A stretch of 61,123 nt of DNA from Segatella copri. Its GTDB lineage: Bacteria; Bacteroidota; Bacteroidia; Bacteroidales; Bacteroidaceae. Shown here in pieces: positions 51,445 to 60,215 of this stretch. Numbering within the stretch: position 1 is the stretch's first letter; every line of letters starts with the position of its first letter. The notes under the pieces were generated by a model that worked only from the letters and a program-made list of their open reading frames with translations, was not told the origin of the DNA and made no database searches. Made by a program: the position numbers and the translations under genes. The stretch spans positions 1-61,123 of the forward strand of contig NZ_VZCB01000092.1 of assembly GCF_009494395.1 (NCBI RefSeq), read 5' to 3'.

Positions 51445-54027
51445 ATGTATATGAAAAAATGGATTATGATTTGTGCTTGTGTGGCTGTTTTTCAAACCAT
51501 ATTAGCCCAGCGCATCACCCGACAATATAATAATGTGTCGTTCTCTGCGGCGTTGAAGGATTTGAATGCCCGCCAGCATAAGTACACCATCAACTTCGTG
51601 TATGATGAACTGGAGGATTTCAGGGTAACCAAGAGCGTCAGAAACCTGAGCGTTCCCGATGCCATCATGCAGCTGATAGGATTCTATCCCATCAGGATGA
51701 CGCAGGTGGAAGATAATATCATGGTGGAGTGTACGCAGAAGACTTCCACCAAGATGATAGGCCGTATCATCGACAATAAGAATCGCCCTGTAGATTTCGC
51801 TAATGTGGCCCTGCTGAATGTTCGTGATTCTTCATTGATAAATGGCGGCGTGACGAATGAGAACGGCCAGTTCGTGATTCCCTGCGAGGCGAGAAAGGCG
51901 ATAGTAAGAGTAAGTTGCGTGGGCTATATTACGGCAAGCAATACATATAATATAGGCAAGATAGGGACAATAACTCTGAAAGAGGCAACAATGAACCTGC
52001 AGAAAATTGTAGTGAAAGGACATCGACAGCCTTTCAGAATGACTTCTGAAGGATTGGTGGCTCAGGTAGAAGGTACATCCTTGGAGAAAATGGGCTCGGC
52101 AGAAGATGTTTTGAAACATCTTCCGAGAGTGATGCAGAAGAACGGTGATATAGAAGTCTTGGGAAAAGGTAAACCTTTGATTTATATCGATAACAAGAAA
52201 ATCAAGGGAACCATTGACCTCGATAGATTGAGTTCTTCTGACATCAAACATGTGGAGGTGATAACCGAGCCGGGTGCAGAATACGATGCAACCTATCAGG
52301 CAGTCATCAGAATCAAAACGACAAGAAAAAAGGGAGAAGGTTTGGGATTGACTTATCGGCAAGTCTATCAGCGCAATCATCAGGACAATCATCGTGAAGT
52401 CCTCGATTTGAACTATCGCTATCGGGGATTGGATATCTTCTCCAATTTGTATGGCGGTTTGTCTCAGGGCTATCAGGATCAGCATAATGATAACAGACTC
52501 TACGGCAAGACGCTCATGAATATCAACGAAGACTTGATTATCAAAAACAAGAGTTACTATACCAGTGGAAGTCTTGGTTTTAATTATGTTTTCAATGATA
52601 GGCATTCTGTGGGTGCCACTTACGAGGTGAGCATTAATCCTTATAGTCGGGGTGGATGGAATTCGCTGATGGATGTCTGGAAGAATGGCTCCAAGACAGA
52701 AAGCTATACAAATGATATGTATTGTCGTTTCAAAAGCCGACCTACGCAGGATATTACGGCTTATTATGCCGGACAGATAGGAAAGGTGAGCATAGAATGG
52801 AATGGGGAAATATATCTTCGTAAAACAGGACAGACTCAATATTCTGAAGAAACAGGAATTGAGGGCGGAGATTCTCGTACGATAGAATCTGATTTCACGG
52901 CTGATAGTTGGATGCATGCATCTAAGCTGGTACTGAGCTTTCCGGTATGGAAAGGTACCCTGAAGATTGGTAATGAGTTTACCGAAAGTTGCCGTGCCAA
53001 TCTTTATACTATAGATGAACAGGGAACTGACTTGCCAGGCAAGACGGACGACCAGGTGAAGGAAAGTAATCTTGCAGCCTTTGTTTCTTATGGATTGAGA
53101 CTAAACAAGGTAGAACTGAATGCTGGTCTCAGATACGAACATGTTTCTTCCAATTACTATAATACAGGTGGTGATTATTGGAGCGAGGAGAATAAGGATT
53201 ATTTCGTACCCGACCAAAGTCGTAAGTACGACCATTTCTTTCCGAATGTGTCCTTGACTTTTCCTATCGGGAATGTGAAAATGAATATGGTTTATAAGGT
53301 GACGGTGAGTCGTCCTTCCTATAGTCAGTTAAGTAGTAATGTGCAATATAATAGTCGCTATTATTATCAGGGTGGAAATCCATTGCTCAAGTCAACCTTC
53401 GAACATGGCATAGGGATTAATCTGGGATATAAATGGTTCCAGTTTTTTGCCAACTGGCGTTATCTTGTAGATCCTTGCTATCAGGTGATAGAACCGTATC
53501 ATGACAATGAGTTAATCAGTATGTACACCTTTCGTAATTTGAATCATACTCAGGTTTGTTACGTGGGACTGACGGCATCGCCGACGATAGGATGGTGGCA
53601 TCCTACGTTGGACGCTGGTATGAGAAAGCAGTTCCTGACCATTGGTGGTAAGGCATACAGCAAGCCGATATTCATTGGCTCTTTTGATAATGCGTTTTCG
53701 CTACCATGCGGTTGGACGCTTAATCTTGATATGAGTTGGAACACGCAGGGCCATTCTGCGCTTCCGCTTTATATGGCACAAGGAGGAGTGGACGTCTCTT
53801 TGCGTAGAAGTTTTCTTCACGACCGCCTAAATGTCATTTTGGCGGGCAATGACCTTTTTGCGACGATGCGCAATTCCACAAGATTGGTATATGGTACCAG
53901 CGATATCTATACCAGAAAATATACCGATACCCGAATGTTCATGTGCTCATTCAGCTATAAGTTTAATGTTAGTAGAAGTAAGTATAAGGGTACGGGTGCT
54001 GGTAATGCAGAAAAGAACAGATTATAA
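51445..54027 (+). CDS. TonB-dependent receptor with STN domain (C), mosaic
   Basis: The 860-residue receptor has a signal peptide (ending TILAQ), an STN domain almost identical to receptor A, a CarboxypepD-like domain almost identical to receptor D at 57245 (GRIIDNKNRPVDFANVALL, SSLINGGVTNENGQFVIP), a plug (HLPRVMQKNG, VITEPGAEYDAT) and a barrel ending SKYKGTGAGNAEKNRL. The plug and barrel differ from both. No sigma/anti-sigma pair precedes it, although its leader copies that of the first sigma gene. It lies 20 bp before a lipoprotein gene. ATG 51445 and 51451 are both possible starts. Confidence 0.9.
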   Translation: MYMKKWIMICACVAVFQTILAQRITRQYNNVSFSAALKDLNARQHKYTINFVYDELEDFRVTKSVRNLSVPDAIMQLIGFYPIRMTQVEDNIMVECTQKTSTKMIGRIIDNKNRPVDFANVALLNVRDSSLINGGVTNENGQFVIPCEARKAIVRVSCVGYITASNTYNIGKIGTITLKEATMNLQKIVVKGHRQPFRMTSEGLVAQVEGTSLEKMGSAEDVLKHLPRVMQKNGDIEVLGKGKPLIYIDNKKIKGTIDLDRLSSSDIKHVEVITEPGAEYDATYQAVIRIKTTRKKGEGLGLTYRQVYQRNHQDNHREVLDLNYRYRGLDIFSNLYGGLSQGYQDQHNDNRLYGKTLMNINEDLIIKNKSYYTSGSLGFNYVFNDRHSVGATYEVSINPYSRGGWNSLMDVWKNGSKTESYTNDMYCRFKSRPTQDITAYYAGQIGKVSIEWNGEIYLRKTGQTQYSEETGIEGGDSRTIESDFTADSWMHASKLVLSFPVWKGTLKIGNEFTESCRANLYTIDEQGTDLPGKTDDQVKESNLAAFVSYGLRLNKVELNAGLRYEHVSSNYYNTGGDYWSEENKDYFVPDQSRKYDHFFPNVSLTFPIGNVKMNMVYKVTVSRPSYSQLSSNVQYNSRYYYQGGNPLLKSTFEHGIGINLGYKWFQFFANWRYLVDPCYQVIEPYHDNELISMYTFRNLNHTQVCYVGLTASPTIGWWHPTLDAGMRKQFLTIGGKAYSKPIFIGSFDNAFSLPCGWTLNLDMSWNTQGHSALPLYMAQGGVDVSLRRSFLHDRLNVILAGNDLFATMRNSTRLVYGTSDIYTRKYTDTRMFMCSFSYKFNVSRSKYKGTGAGNAEKNRL

Positions 54028-54047
54028 AATAAAAAAACAGAAAGTAT

Positions 54048-55610
54048 ATGAAGCGTTGTTTATGGATGATAGTCATGGTGGTTGGCATCTGGATGCTAAC
54101 TGGCTGTAGTAGTGATGATGATAAGTTGGACAGCCTTCCTTGGAATGACAAGGAACTGTTCAACCAGTCATTTGTTTTAAATCAGGACGGGTATTGCATC
54201 TTAGATGGAAAGGCTCCTGTCTGTGATATAGATAGGAATGTTCTGAATTCTTGGCTTGTAAGTTATGGCTGGCAACCTGTCGGCATCTATCAGATGAAGG
54301 AAAACGGTAAACTTGCGAAAACTGATTATCGTGAAGGCATCAAGGATTATAGTCCGAAGGTCTATGAATTCTTATCAGAGAATCAGTTGATGACTTATTA
54401 TCGTGATGAAGATGCACGTACATTCTGTTTCAAGAAGCAGGATTGGTCGTATGATGATGCGACGGGCATTGTCATCAAAACGAATAAGGCAGGTAAGGTG
54501 GATGATTATATGCAAATCCTGGATGTGAAGTTTCATGAAGATGAAGCTTACCTGTATGTGATGGAGAAGATTGGTTCGGTGACAGTAGCTGACAATCAGG
54601 AAAAAGCCGTTTATGGCTTGGTGGTATATCAGCGTTTATCTTCATTAGAACTGATTGATGTGCAGAATACTTATACTATTGATAAGAGTGATGAAGAAGA
54701 CAAGCCAAATGAAACTGAAAAAGTACCGGATGATTGCCGTTATTATATTCGGTGTGTATATGCCAATTCTAAGGATGCCCATGGAATGGGTGATGGACAT
54801 AGTAAATTTCAGTCATTCAGACTATTGAGTTTTGATTTGACCGATTATCAGAACAATAACTCATCAGCTAACCCTTATTATCATTATTATGATTCCATTG
54901 TATGGTCTTGTAAGGGAATGCCAGATAGGGTAGTGAGTCTCAGAAATGATTACAATTGGAGTGTTGTGTCAATTAACCTTACCACTTATCTTTTTCAGAT
55001 CAACCGTAATACTTCTATGACGGAGGAAGATAGAACCTTGATTGTTGCTGATGGCTATAAGGGTGGACGTGTAGTTTATTCTTCCGGCATCTATCTCAAT
55101 ATCTATAATACTGGTTTCATGGGTTACGATTTCGGCTCTTCTGATTTGCTGAATCCATCTAATGAAGACTATGATTTGTATTGCATCTTCGACCAGAGCA
55201 AGCGGTTCCGGATAGTCTCTCCTCGTTATTCTCCTGATTTTCCAGAAAAGCCATATTCTGAGTTGAAATACATTGTATCAGGGGTACTGTTAGATTCTGA
55301 GGATCCGGTAAGCATGAAGAAGCATGAGGCTGTGTTGTCTGAGCAAAAGAGGATGCTGGTTGATCTGATGGATATGTATTATGGTCAGTATGGCAAGGGT
55401 GTTGTGGTAGATGATTCGAACAGAGAGAAGTACCGCAATCGTTTCAAGGCTTTGCCATCCGATGCAGACCTTGTGATGTATTGGAAGGGCTATACGCCTG
55501 TGCAATGGAACTCTGATTATGAGGGATGTTTAGTTGCTTTAATCTTGAAAAAGAATAAGGAAAATCCCTTGAAGAGTTACTATTGTATCCATGCAGAGCC
55601 GATTAAATAG
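54048..55610 (+). CDS. Large lipoprotein paired with receptor C
   Basis: The 520-residue protein begins MKRCLWMIVMVVGIWMLTGC, a signal peptide with lipobox LTGC, followed by SSDDD, acidic residues typical of surface-exposed Bacteroidetes lipoproteins. No family is recognised in the mature part. It lies 20 bp behind receptor C, so it is probably the ligand-binding or processing partner of that receptor, in the way SusD-type proteins serve SusC-type ones. It does not look like SusD in sequence. The unit ends in terminator copy 3. Confidence 0.8.
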   Translation: MKRCLWMIVMVVGIWMLTGCSSDDDKLDSLPWNDKELFNQSFVLNQDGYCILDGKAPVCDIDRNVLNSWLVSYGWQPVGIYQMKENGKLAKTDYREGIKDYSPKVYEFLSENQLMTYYRDEDARTFCFKKQDWSYDDATGIVIKTNKAGKVDDYMQILDVKFHEDEAYLYVMEKIGSVTVADNQEKAVYGLVVYQRLSSLELIDVQNTYTIDKSDEEDKPNETEKVPDDCRYYIRCVYANSKDAHGMGDGHSKFQSFRLLSFDLTDYQNNNSSANPYYHYYDSIVWSCKGMPDRVVSLRNDYNWSVVSINLTTYLFQINRNTSMTEEDRTLIVADGYKGGRVVYSSGIYLNIYNTGFMGYDFGSSDLLNPSNEDYDLYCIFDQSKRFRIVSPRYSPDFPEKPYSELKYIVSGVLLDSEDPVSMKKHEAVLSEQKRMLVDLMDMYYGQYGKGVVVDDSNREKYRNRFKALPSDADLVMYWKGYTPVQWNSDYEGCLVALILKKNKENPLKSYYCIHAEPIK

Positions 55611-55644
55611 ATTTCTCTCTCAATACAACAATGAATATATGACA

Positions 55645-55702
55645 ATCGGTCAAGCGAAGGCAAAACAATGTTGGTTTGCTCTTTGCTTGACCGATGTTTT
55701 TT
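55645..55702 (+). terminator. Recurrent hairpin terminator, copy 3
   Basis: ATCGGTCAAGC (55645-55655) pairs with GCTTGACCGAT (55685-55695) and is followed by GTTTTTTATT. The -33 box of the next promoter lies inside its right arm. Confidence 0.85.
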
Positions 55703-55712
55703 ATTACCTTTG
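55682..55712 (+). promoter_or_regulatory. Promoter of the second sigma/anti-sigma/receptor operon
   Basis: TTTG (55682-55685) and TACCTTTG (55705-55712) are exactly 19 bp apart. The -33 element lies within the terminator hairpin. Confidence 0.7.
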
Positions 55713-55813
55713 CATCGGTTTTTCAAAAGAAAGTAGAAAATTTCTTCATTTTAGGGGTAATTGATTTCCGGAAAGCTTGTATATAAGAGTAGAAACAAGA
55801 AGAAAATGACGTG

Positions 55814-56302
55814 ATGACAGAAGAAAATGAACAGCGGATGGAACGGCTGTTCCACGACCATTACGAGCAGATGTATCGCTTCGCCTTTGCCTTGCTCCAT
55901 GATAATGAGGAGGCGAGGGATGTGGTGAGCGACGTATTCTCCAGATTGTGGGATAAACAGCTGGTTCCAGACCGGGCTTACCTGATGCGGAGCGTGAAGA
56001 ATGCCTGCATCAATCTTATAGCCAGAAAGAAGAGAGATGAAAGACTGAAACGGCTTCTTCCTCTCTCGGAAGAGAAATTGACGGAGGAAGAACCTTCTCG
56101 TCTGGAAGAGCGATGGCAGGCTGCCGTGGATTGCATCGACCACGACCTGACCGACCAGACAGCTTCCGTCATCCGATTGTGCTATCGGGAAGGAATGTCG
56201 TATAAGGATACGGCGGAGGAGCTGGGCATCAGCGTCTCGGCAGTGAACAAGCATATCGTAAAAGGTTTGCGAATGCTCAGAGAAAAGTTGAAAGGAAAAT
56301 AA
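55814..56302 (+). CDS. ECF RNA polymerase sigma factor
   Basis: The 162-residue protein has sigma region 2 (FHDHYEQMYRFAFALLHDN, DVVSDVFSRLW) and region 4 (GMSYKDTAEELGISVSAV), a usual FecI-type ECF sigma factor of Bacteroidetes. The ATG at 55814 is preferred over the GTG at 55811. Anti-sigma and receptor D genes follow on the same strand. Between this gene and the anti-sigma gene there are 161 bp with two palindromes, in contrast to the overlapping arrangement at 44 kb. Confidence 0.92.
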   Translation: MTEENEQRMERLFHDHYEQMYRFAFALLHDNEEARDVVSDVFSRLWDKQLVPDRAYLMRSVKNACINLIARKKRDERLKRLLPLSEEKLTEEEPSRLEERWQAAVDCIDHDLTDQTASVIRLCYREGMSYKDTAEELGISVSAVNKHIVKGLRMLREKLKGK

Positions 56303-56362
56303 TCCGCCAGGCGTTCCGGCAAGATAGTCTTTGCCGCAAGAAAGTCCTCCGCCAGTCGTTCC

Positions 56363-56426
56363 GACGGATTTGCAATCCGTCGTTAAAAAAGGTTCGACCT
56401 CTTTATTTTGCGGATTTGCAATCCGC
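56363..56426. repeat. Two CGGATTTGCAATCCG palindromes
   Basis: The arms GACGGATT/AATCCGTC (56363-56381) and GCGGATT/AATCCGC (56410-56426) share a TGC loop. They lie in the gap between sigma and anti-sigma genes and might form attenuating hairpins or be remnants of a dispersed repeat. Confidence 0.7.
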
Positions 56427-56463
56427 TTATACAATAACCCTAAAATGAAGAAAGGAAAAGAAA

Positions 56464-57243
56464 ATGAAACATGAATTATCTGACATAAATCCTCAGAAGA
56501 TGGATTCTCAGAAATGGGATTTGCTCCTCGATCTCCTGGAGCATCCCGAAAAGTATTCCGAAACCCAGAAGAATGAACTTCTGGGCGATGAGGAAGTGAA
56601 TGAACTCTATCAGCAGTTGGTAGAGACCCGACAGTCTCTGGATTTCGCCAAGTCGAAGGAAAAGATGAAGATGCCTTCGATTGATGCAGAATGGGAGAAG
56701 CTGAAAAACGAGATGAAGCTGAAAGAAAAGCAGCAGAAAGAAGAAAAGCAGCAGAAAGAAGAGATGAGTCAGAATGCAGAAACCCAGCAAACAGCCAAGC
56801 AGCTTCCTCTCTGGAGCCCGATGAGAAAGGTAGCTGCCGTTGCAGCCGTCCTTGTCGTCTCCGGCATCACCTTTGCTGCCATTCATCTGGTAACCCGTTC
56901 TCATCAGCCATCTGATAAGAACAATACCGAACTCGTGGCATCCCGAAAGGATTCTATACAGCAGGTTTCTGCTCCTCAGAAATCCAACATAGAAGAAAAG
57001 ACAGATTCTGCAAGTCTTGCCCAGCTCCCATTGGTTTACGAAAACGCTGAGCTTCAGAATATCCTGACTTCTATCGCCGGGCATTTCCATCTCCAGGTAA
57101 CTTATCAGAACGAGTCGGCTCGCCACATCCGTCTCTTCCTGCAACTGGAGAAGAACATGAGTCTGGATGATATCATCGAACTGATGAATCATTTCGAGAA
57201 AGTGAATATTCGTCATGAAGGTCAAACTTTAATTGTGGAATAA
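56464..57243 (+). CDS. Anti-sigma factor, DUF4974 type without FecR domain
   Basis: The 259-residue protein has the same order as the one at 44665: a helical cytoplasmic part, one membrane segment (about 121-142, VAAVAAVLVVSGITFAAIHL) and a periplasmic DUF4974-like end (VYENAELQNILTSIAGHFHL, FEKVNIRHEGQTLIVE). A lysine/glutamine/glutamate-rich stretch with KEKQQKEE repeats lies before the membrane segment. It should bind the sigma factor at 55814 and the STN domain of receptor D. The receptor ATG follows its stop codon after one base. Confidence 0.85.
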   Translation: MKHELSDINPQKMDSQKWDLLLDLLEHPEKYSETQKNELLGDEEVNELYQQLVETRQSLDFAKSKEKMKMPSIDAEWEKLKNEMKLKEKQQKEEKQQKEEMSQNAETQQTAKQLPLWSPMRKVAAVAAVLVVSGITFAAIHLVTRSHQPSDKNNTELVASRKDSIQQVSAPQKSNIEEKTDSASLAQLPLVYENAELQNILTSIAGHFHLQVTYQNESARHIRLFLQLEKNMSLDDIIELMNHFEKVNIRHEGQTLIVE

Positions 57244-57244
57244 T

Positions 57245-59815
57245 ATGAAAAGATTAAGATATATCATGCTGCTGGCAGGTCTGATGAGCCTTTCTCTTCA
57301 GACCATCTGTGCCCAACGCATCACCCGCAGCTTCCGCAACACTTCTATGTCAGAAGCGCTCACCATCCTTGCCAAGAGCACCAAGGATTATCGTATCAAC
57401 TTTATGTATGATGAACTGGAGGATTTCACGGTTACCACAAGTATCGTGAAGCGAACAGCTCCGGATGCCATCCGCCAGATTATGGGCTTCTATCCGATGA
57501 AGATGACGATAGATGGCGAGAACATCTTTGTGGAGTGTACGCAGAAGACTCCCACCAAGATGATAGGTCGCATCATCGACAATAAGAAACGCCCTGTAGA
57601 TTTCGCCAATGTAGCTCTGCTGAATGTTCGTGACTCTTCATTGATAAATGGCGGTGTGACGAATGAGAACGGCCAGTTCGTGATTCCCTGCGGAGCGAGA
57701 AAGGCGATAGTAAGAGTAAGTTGTGTGGGCTATCATGCCGCTGTTGCTACTTATAATACAGGTAAGATTGGTTCAATTACTCTGAAGGAGGCAACGATGA
57801 ACCTGCAGAAGGTGATTGTAAAGGCGGTTCGCCCAAAGACCAAACTGACTCGTGAGGGATTCCAGACCCAGGTGCAGGGCACGATACTGAGTGATGCAGG
57901 TATGGTTGCCGACTTGTTGAAGCAGGTTCCAAGAGTGCGTGTAGATAAGGATGGAAACTGTTCGGTGTTCGGAAAAGGCACACCGGAGATTTATGTCAAT
58001 GGCAGAAAGCTGACCGACAAAAATGAATTGCAAACCATATCTTCAAAGGATGTGAAGAACGTGATGGTTATCACGACTCCCGGTGCTCAGTATGATGCCC
58101 AGGTCAATTCGGTGATTCGTATTACTACGGTCAAGAAGCAAGGTTATGGATGGAGTGGTAATTTCCAGGCAAAATATGGTTTTGCCATGAAGAATGCCTG
58201 GCAAGAGCAGGCTAATCTCAATTACCGTGTGGGTGGATTGGATGTATTCGGTGGATTGATGTGGTCAGATTACTATTCTTATGATAAGTTGGGATTGGAT
58301 GAATATATCAATGGCAATCAGCATCAGATATATCAAAAATCTGCAGGGCGCATAGATGCTAGAAATTATGGACCTGATGCCAATCTGGGTTTCAATTATG
58401 AATTCAATGAAAATCATACCATCGGTCTGAAGTATAAGTTTGGTTCTGGCAATACTAAGTATTTTACTGTTAGGCAGAACTATTCCATCTTTCAGGATGG
58501 AGTTCACCAGGGAGATGTAAATTATCTCAACGATGAGTCAGATTCCAAGCAGACTCCTTTTCATCAGGCTGACTTTTATTATGATGGTAAGATAGGCAAG
58601 TGGAGTATAGACCTGAATGCATCTGCTATGTGGCGGACGAAAGACCAGATACAGAAAGCCACCGAAACCAGTTCTGAGTTGGGCGACCAGATAGTATGTT
58701 CTGATAGCCATACCAAAGGAAAGTTGCTTGCCGGTAAATTGGTAGTTTCTTATCCTTTGACCGACCAGTTGAACATAGACTTTGGTTCGGAATACACAAA
58801 TTCTGATAGTCATACCAACAACAAGAACGAGGGTGGTGTGGCTGCATCCAATGATTCCAGAATCAAGGAACAGAACATAGCCGCTTTTGCTGAGGCTGCA
58901 TGGTCGTTGGGAGATTATTCTCTGAATGCCGGTGTGAGATATGAGCATGTAAAATCAGACTATTATGCCGAGGGAGTGCTCAATCCGGATATGAGCAGAA
59001 AGTATGATAATGTATTTCCTAATGTATCCTTGGGATATGACAAGGGCAAGTGGCATTCTTCGTTGAGTTTCACGGCGAAGACCTATCGACCAAGTTACTT
59101 CCGTCTTTCCGGTTATACCCGATATACGAGTCGTCATTCCTATGAAAGCGGTAATCCTAACTTGCGACCAAAGGATGCCTTTCATCTGGAATGGGATGCG
59201 CAATATTCCTGGCTGAGTTTCTCTGCTGAATATATCTACAACAAGAATGCCTCGGTATATATGATGAAGCCATTCCAGGGCAATAAGGATATAGCCCTGT
59301 CATATTATGAAAATGTAGATAAGATTCAGAACCTCAAGTTCTATCTTGAAGCTACTCCGGTGATAGGCTTATGGCATCTTGACTATACGGTAGGTCTGGT
59401 CAATCAGTTCTTTGATGCCAGCAAATACGTCAGCGACTATAATGCCAACCGTCCTTCTCTCTATCTGGATTTGGAGAATACCTGGGTATTGCCACATCAT
59501 TGGAAGGCTCGATTAGAATACTCTTACCAGTCGCGTAATTATAGCGAATTGGGTGTCAACTATGCATGGAATTCCCTGGATGCGTCTATTTCCAAGTCGT
59601 TCCTGAACAACCGACTGGTTGTAAGATTGGAAGCAGAGGATTTGCTTCATGGGCAGAACGAGAGTTGGCAATATCATAATTCGTATGCGCACTTCACCAG
59701 AACCGGTATAGATAATACCCGCATGTTCTTGGTCAATGTAACTTATAACTTCAATGCCACCAAGAGCAAGTATAAGGGTACGGGTGCTGGTAATGCAGAA
59801 AAGAGCAGATTATAG
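57245..59815 (+). CDS. TonB-dependent receptor with STN signalling domain (D)
   Basis: I use the ATG at 57245 (MKRLRYIMLLAGLMSL), which gives 856 residues with a clear signal peptide ending TICAQ. The domain order is STN (RITRSFRNTSMSEALTIL), CarboxypepD-like (GRIIDNKKRPVDFANVALL), plug (LLKQVPRVRVDKDG, ITTPGAQYDAQ) and barrel, ending SKYKGTGAGNAEKSRL. It completes the operon of sigma factor, anti-sigma factor and receptor. The CarboxypepD-like DNA is almost identical to that of receptor C. A strong terminator follows. Confidence 0.92.
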   Translation: MKRLRYIMLLAGLMSLSLQTICAQRITRSFRNTSMSEALTILAKSTKDYRINFMYDELEDFTVTTSIVKRTAPDAIRQIMGFYPMKMTIDGENIFVECTQKTPTKMIGRIIDNKKRPVDFANVALLNVRDSSLINGGVTNENGQFVIPCGARKAIVRVSCVGYHAAVATYNTGKIGSITLKEATMNLQKVIVKAVRPKTKLTREGFQTQVQGTILSDAGMVADLLKQVPRVRVDKDGNCSVFGKGTPEIYVNGRKLTDKNELQTISSKDVKNVMVITTPGAQYDAQVNSVIRITTVKKQGYGWSGNFQAKYGFAMKNAWQEQANLNYRVGGLDVFGGLMWSDYYSYDKLGLDEYINGNQHQIYQKSAGRIDARNYGPDANLGFNYEFNENHTIGLKYKFGSGNTKYFTVRQNYSIFQDGVHQGDVNYLNDESDSKQTPFHQADFYYDGKIGKWSIDLNASAMWRTKDQIQKATETSSELGDQIVCSDSHTKGKLLAGKLVVSYPLTDQLNIDFGSEYTNSDSHTNNKNEGGVAASNDSRIKEQNIAAFAEAAWSLGDYSLNAGVRYEHVKSDYYAEGVLNPDMSRKYDNVFPNVSLGYDKGKWHSSLSFTAKTYRPSYFRLSGYTRYTSRHSYESGNPNLRPKDAFHLEWDAQYSWLSFSAEYIYNKNASVYMMKPFQGNKDIALSYYENVDKIQNLKFYLEATPVIGLWHLDYTVGLVNQFFDASKYVSDYNANRPSLYLDLENTWVLPHHWKARLEYSYQSRNYSELGVNYAWNSLDASISKSFLNNRLVVRLEAEDLLHGQNESWQYHNSYAHFTRTGIDNTRMFLVNVTYNFNATKSKYKGTGAGNAEKSRL

Positions 59816-59826
59816 CTATTTTTTAA

Positions 59827-59863
59827 AACACGGACAAATTGAATTTGTCCGTGTTATTTTTTT
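59827..59863 (+). terminator. Terminator of the receptor D operon
   Basis: A 14-bp perfect stem (AACACGGACAAATT with AATTTGTCCGTGTT) with a very small loop is followed by ATTTTTTTTC. Confidence 0.9.
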
Positions 59864-59998
59864 CTATGCTTTTCTCCCCGTAACTCTATGACTTTTGGAT
59901 GTTAACTCTATGAGTTAGTTTTTTTAACATAAAGCTCTAAAGCAGCCAAAGGAGAATAAGAGAGGTTGGAACGTAAACAGTTGGGAATGAGCAGATTT

Positions 59999-60122
59999 GC
60001 ACAAAGTTGCCAAATCGGCATAAAGCAAGCGAGTGAGGAATATTGAAGTAGTTCAGTTACTAAATCGTGAGCCACAGTTACCTATGCAAAGCAGGTAACA
60101 ATACGGAAAGGCAACTTTGTGC
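59999..60122. other. Structured non-coding stretch before the integrase gene
   Basis: GCACAAAGTTGCC (59999-60011) is the perfect complement of GGCAACTTTGTGC (60110-60122), closing 98 bp. Inside, GTTACC (60077-60082) pairs with GGTAAC (60094-60099). It contains no open frame. It might be a structured RNA or a recombination or attachment site. The flanks (59864-59998, 60123-60169) hold no gene that I can support. Confidence 0.5.
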
Positions 60123-60169
60123 ATCAACGGATTTTATTGCGCTGATTCTCAATGTTTTGCGTATCAAGG

Positions 60170-60215
60170 AACGCTTACAAAATGATTATATTTGCACACT
60201 CAAAATGTAAGCGTT
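60170..60215 (+). promoter_or_regulatory. Integrase promoter with flanking 10-bp inverted repeat
   Basis: TATATTTG (60187-60194) is the -7 box. It is enclosed by AACGCTTACA (60170-60179) and TGTAAGCGTT (60206-60215), the latter ending at the base before the ATG. This arrangement suits an operator for self-control. Confidence 0.6.

Noticed and set aside
59999..60122. Group II intron fragment
   Set aside because: The dyads suggest structure, but I see no domain V signature or boundary motif, so I list it only as a structured stretch.
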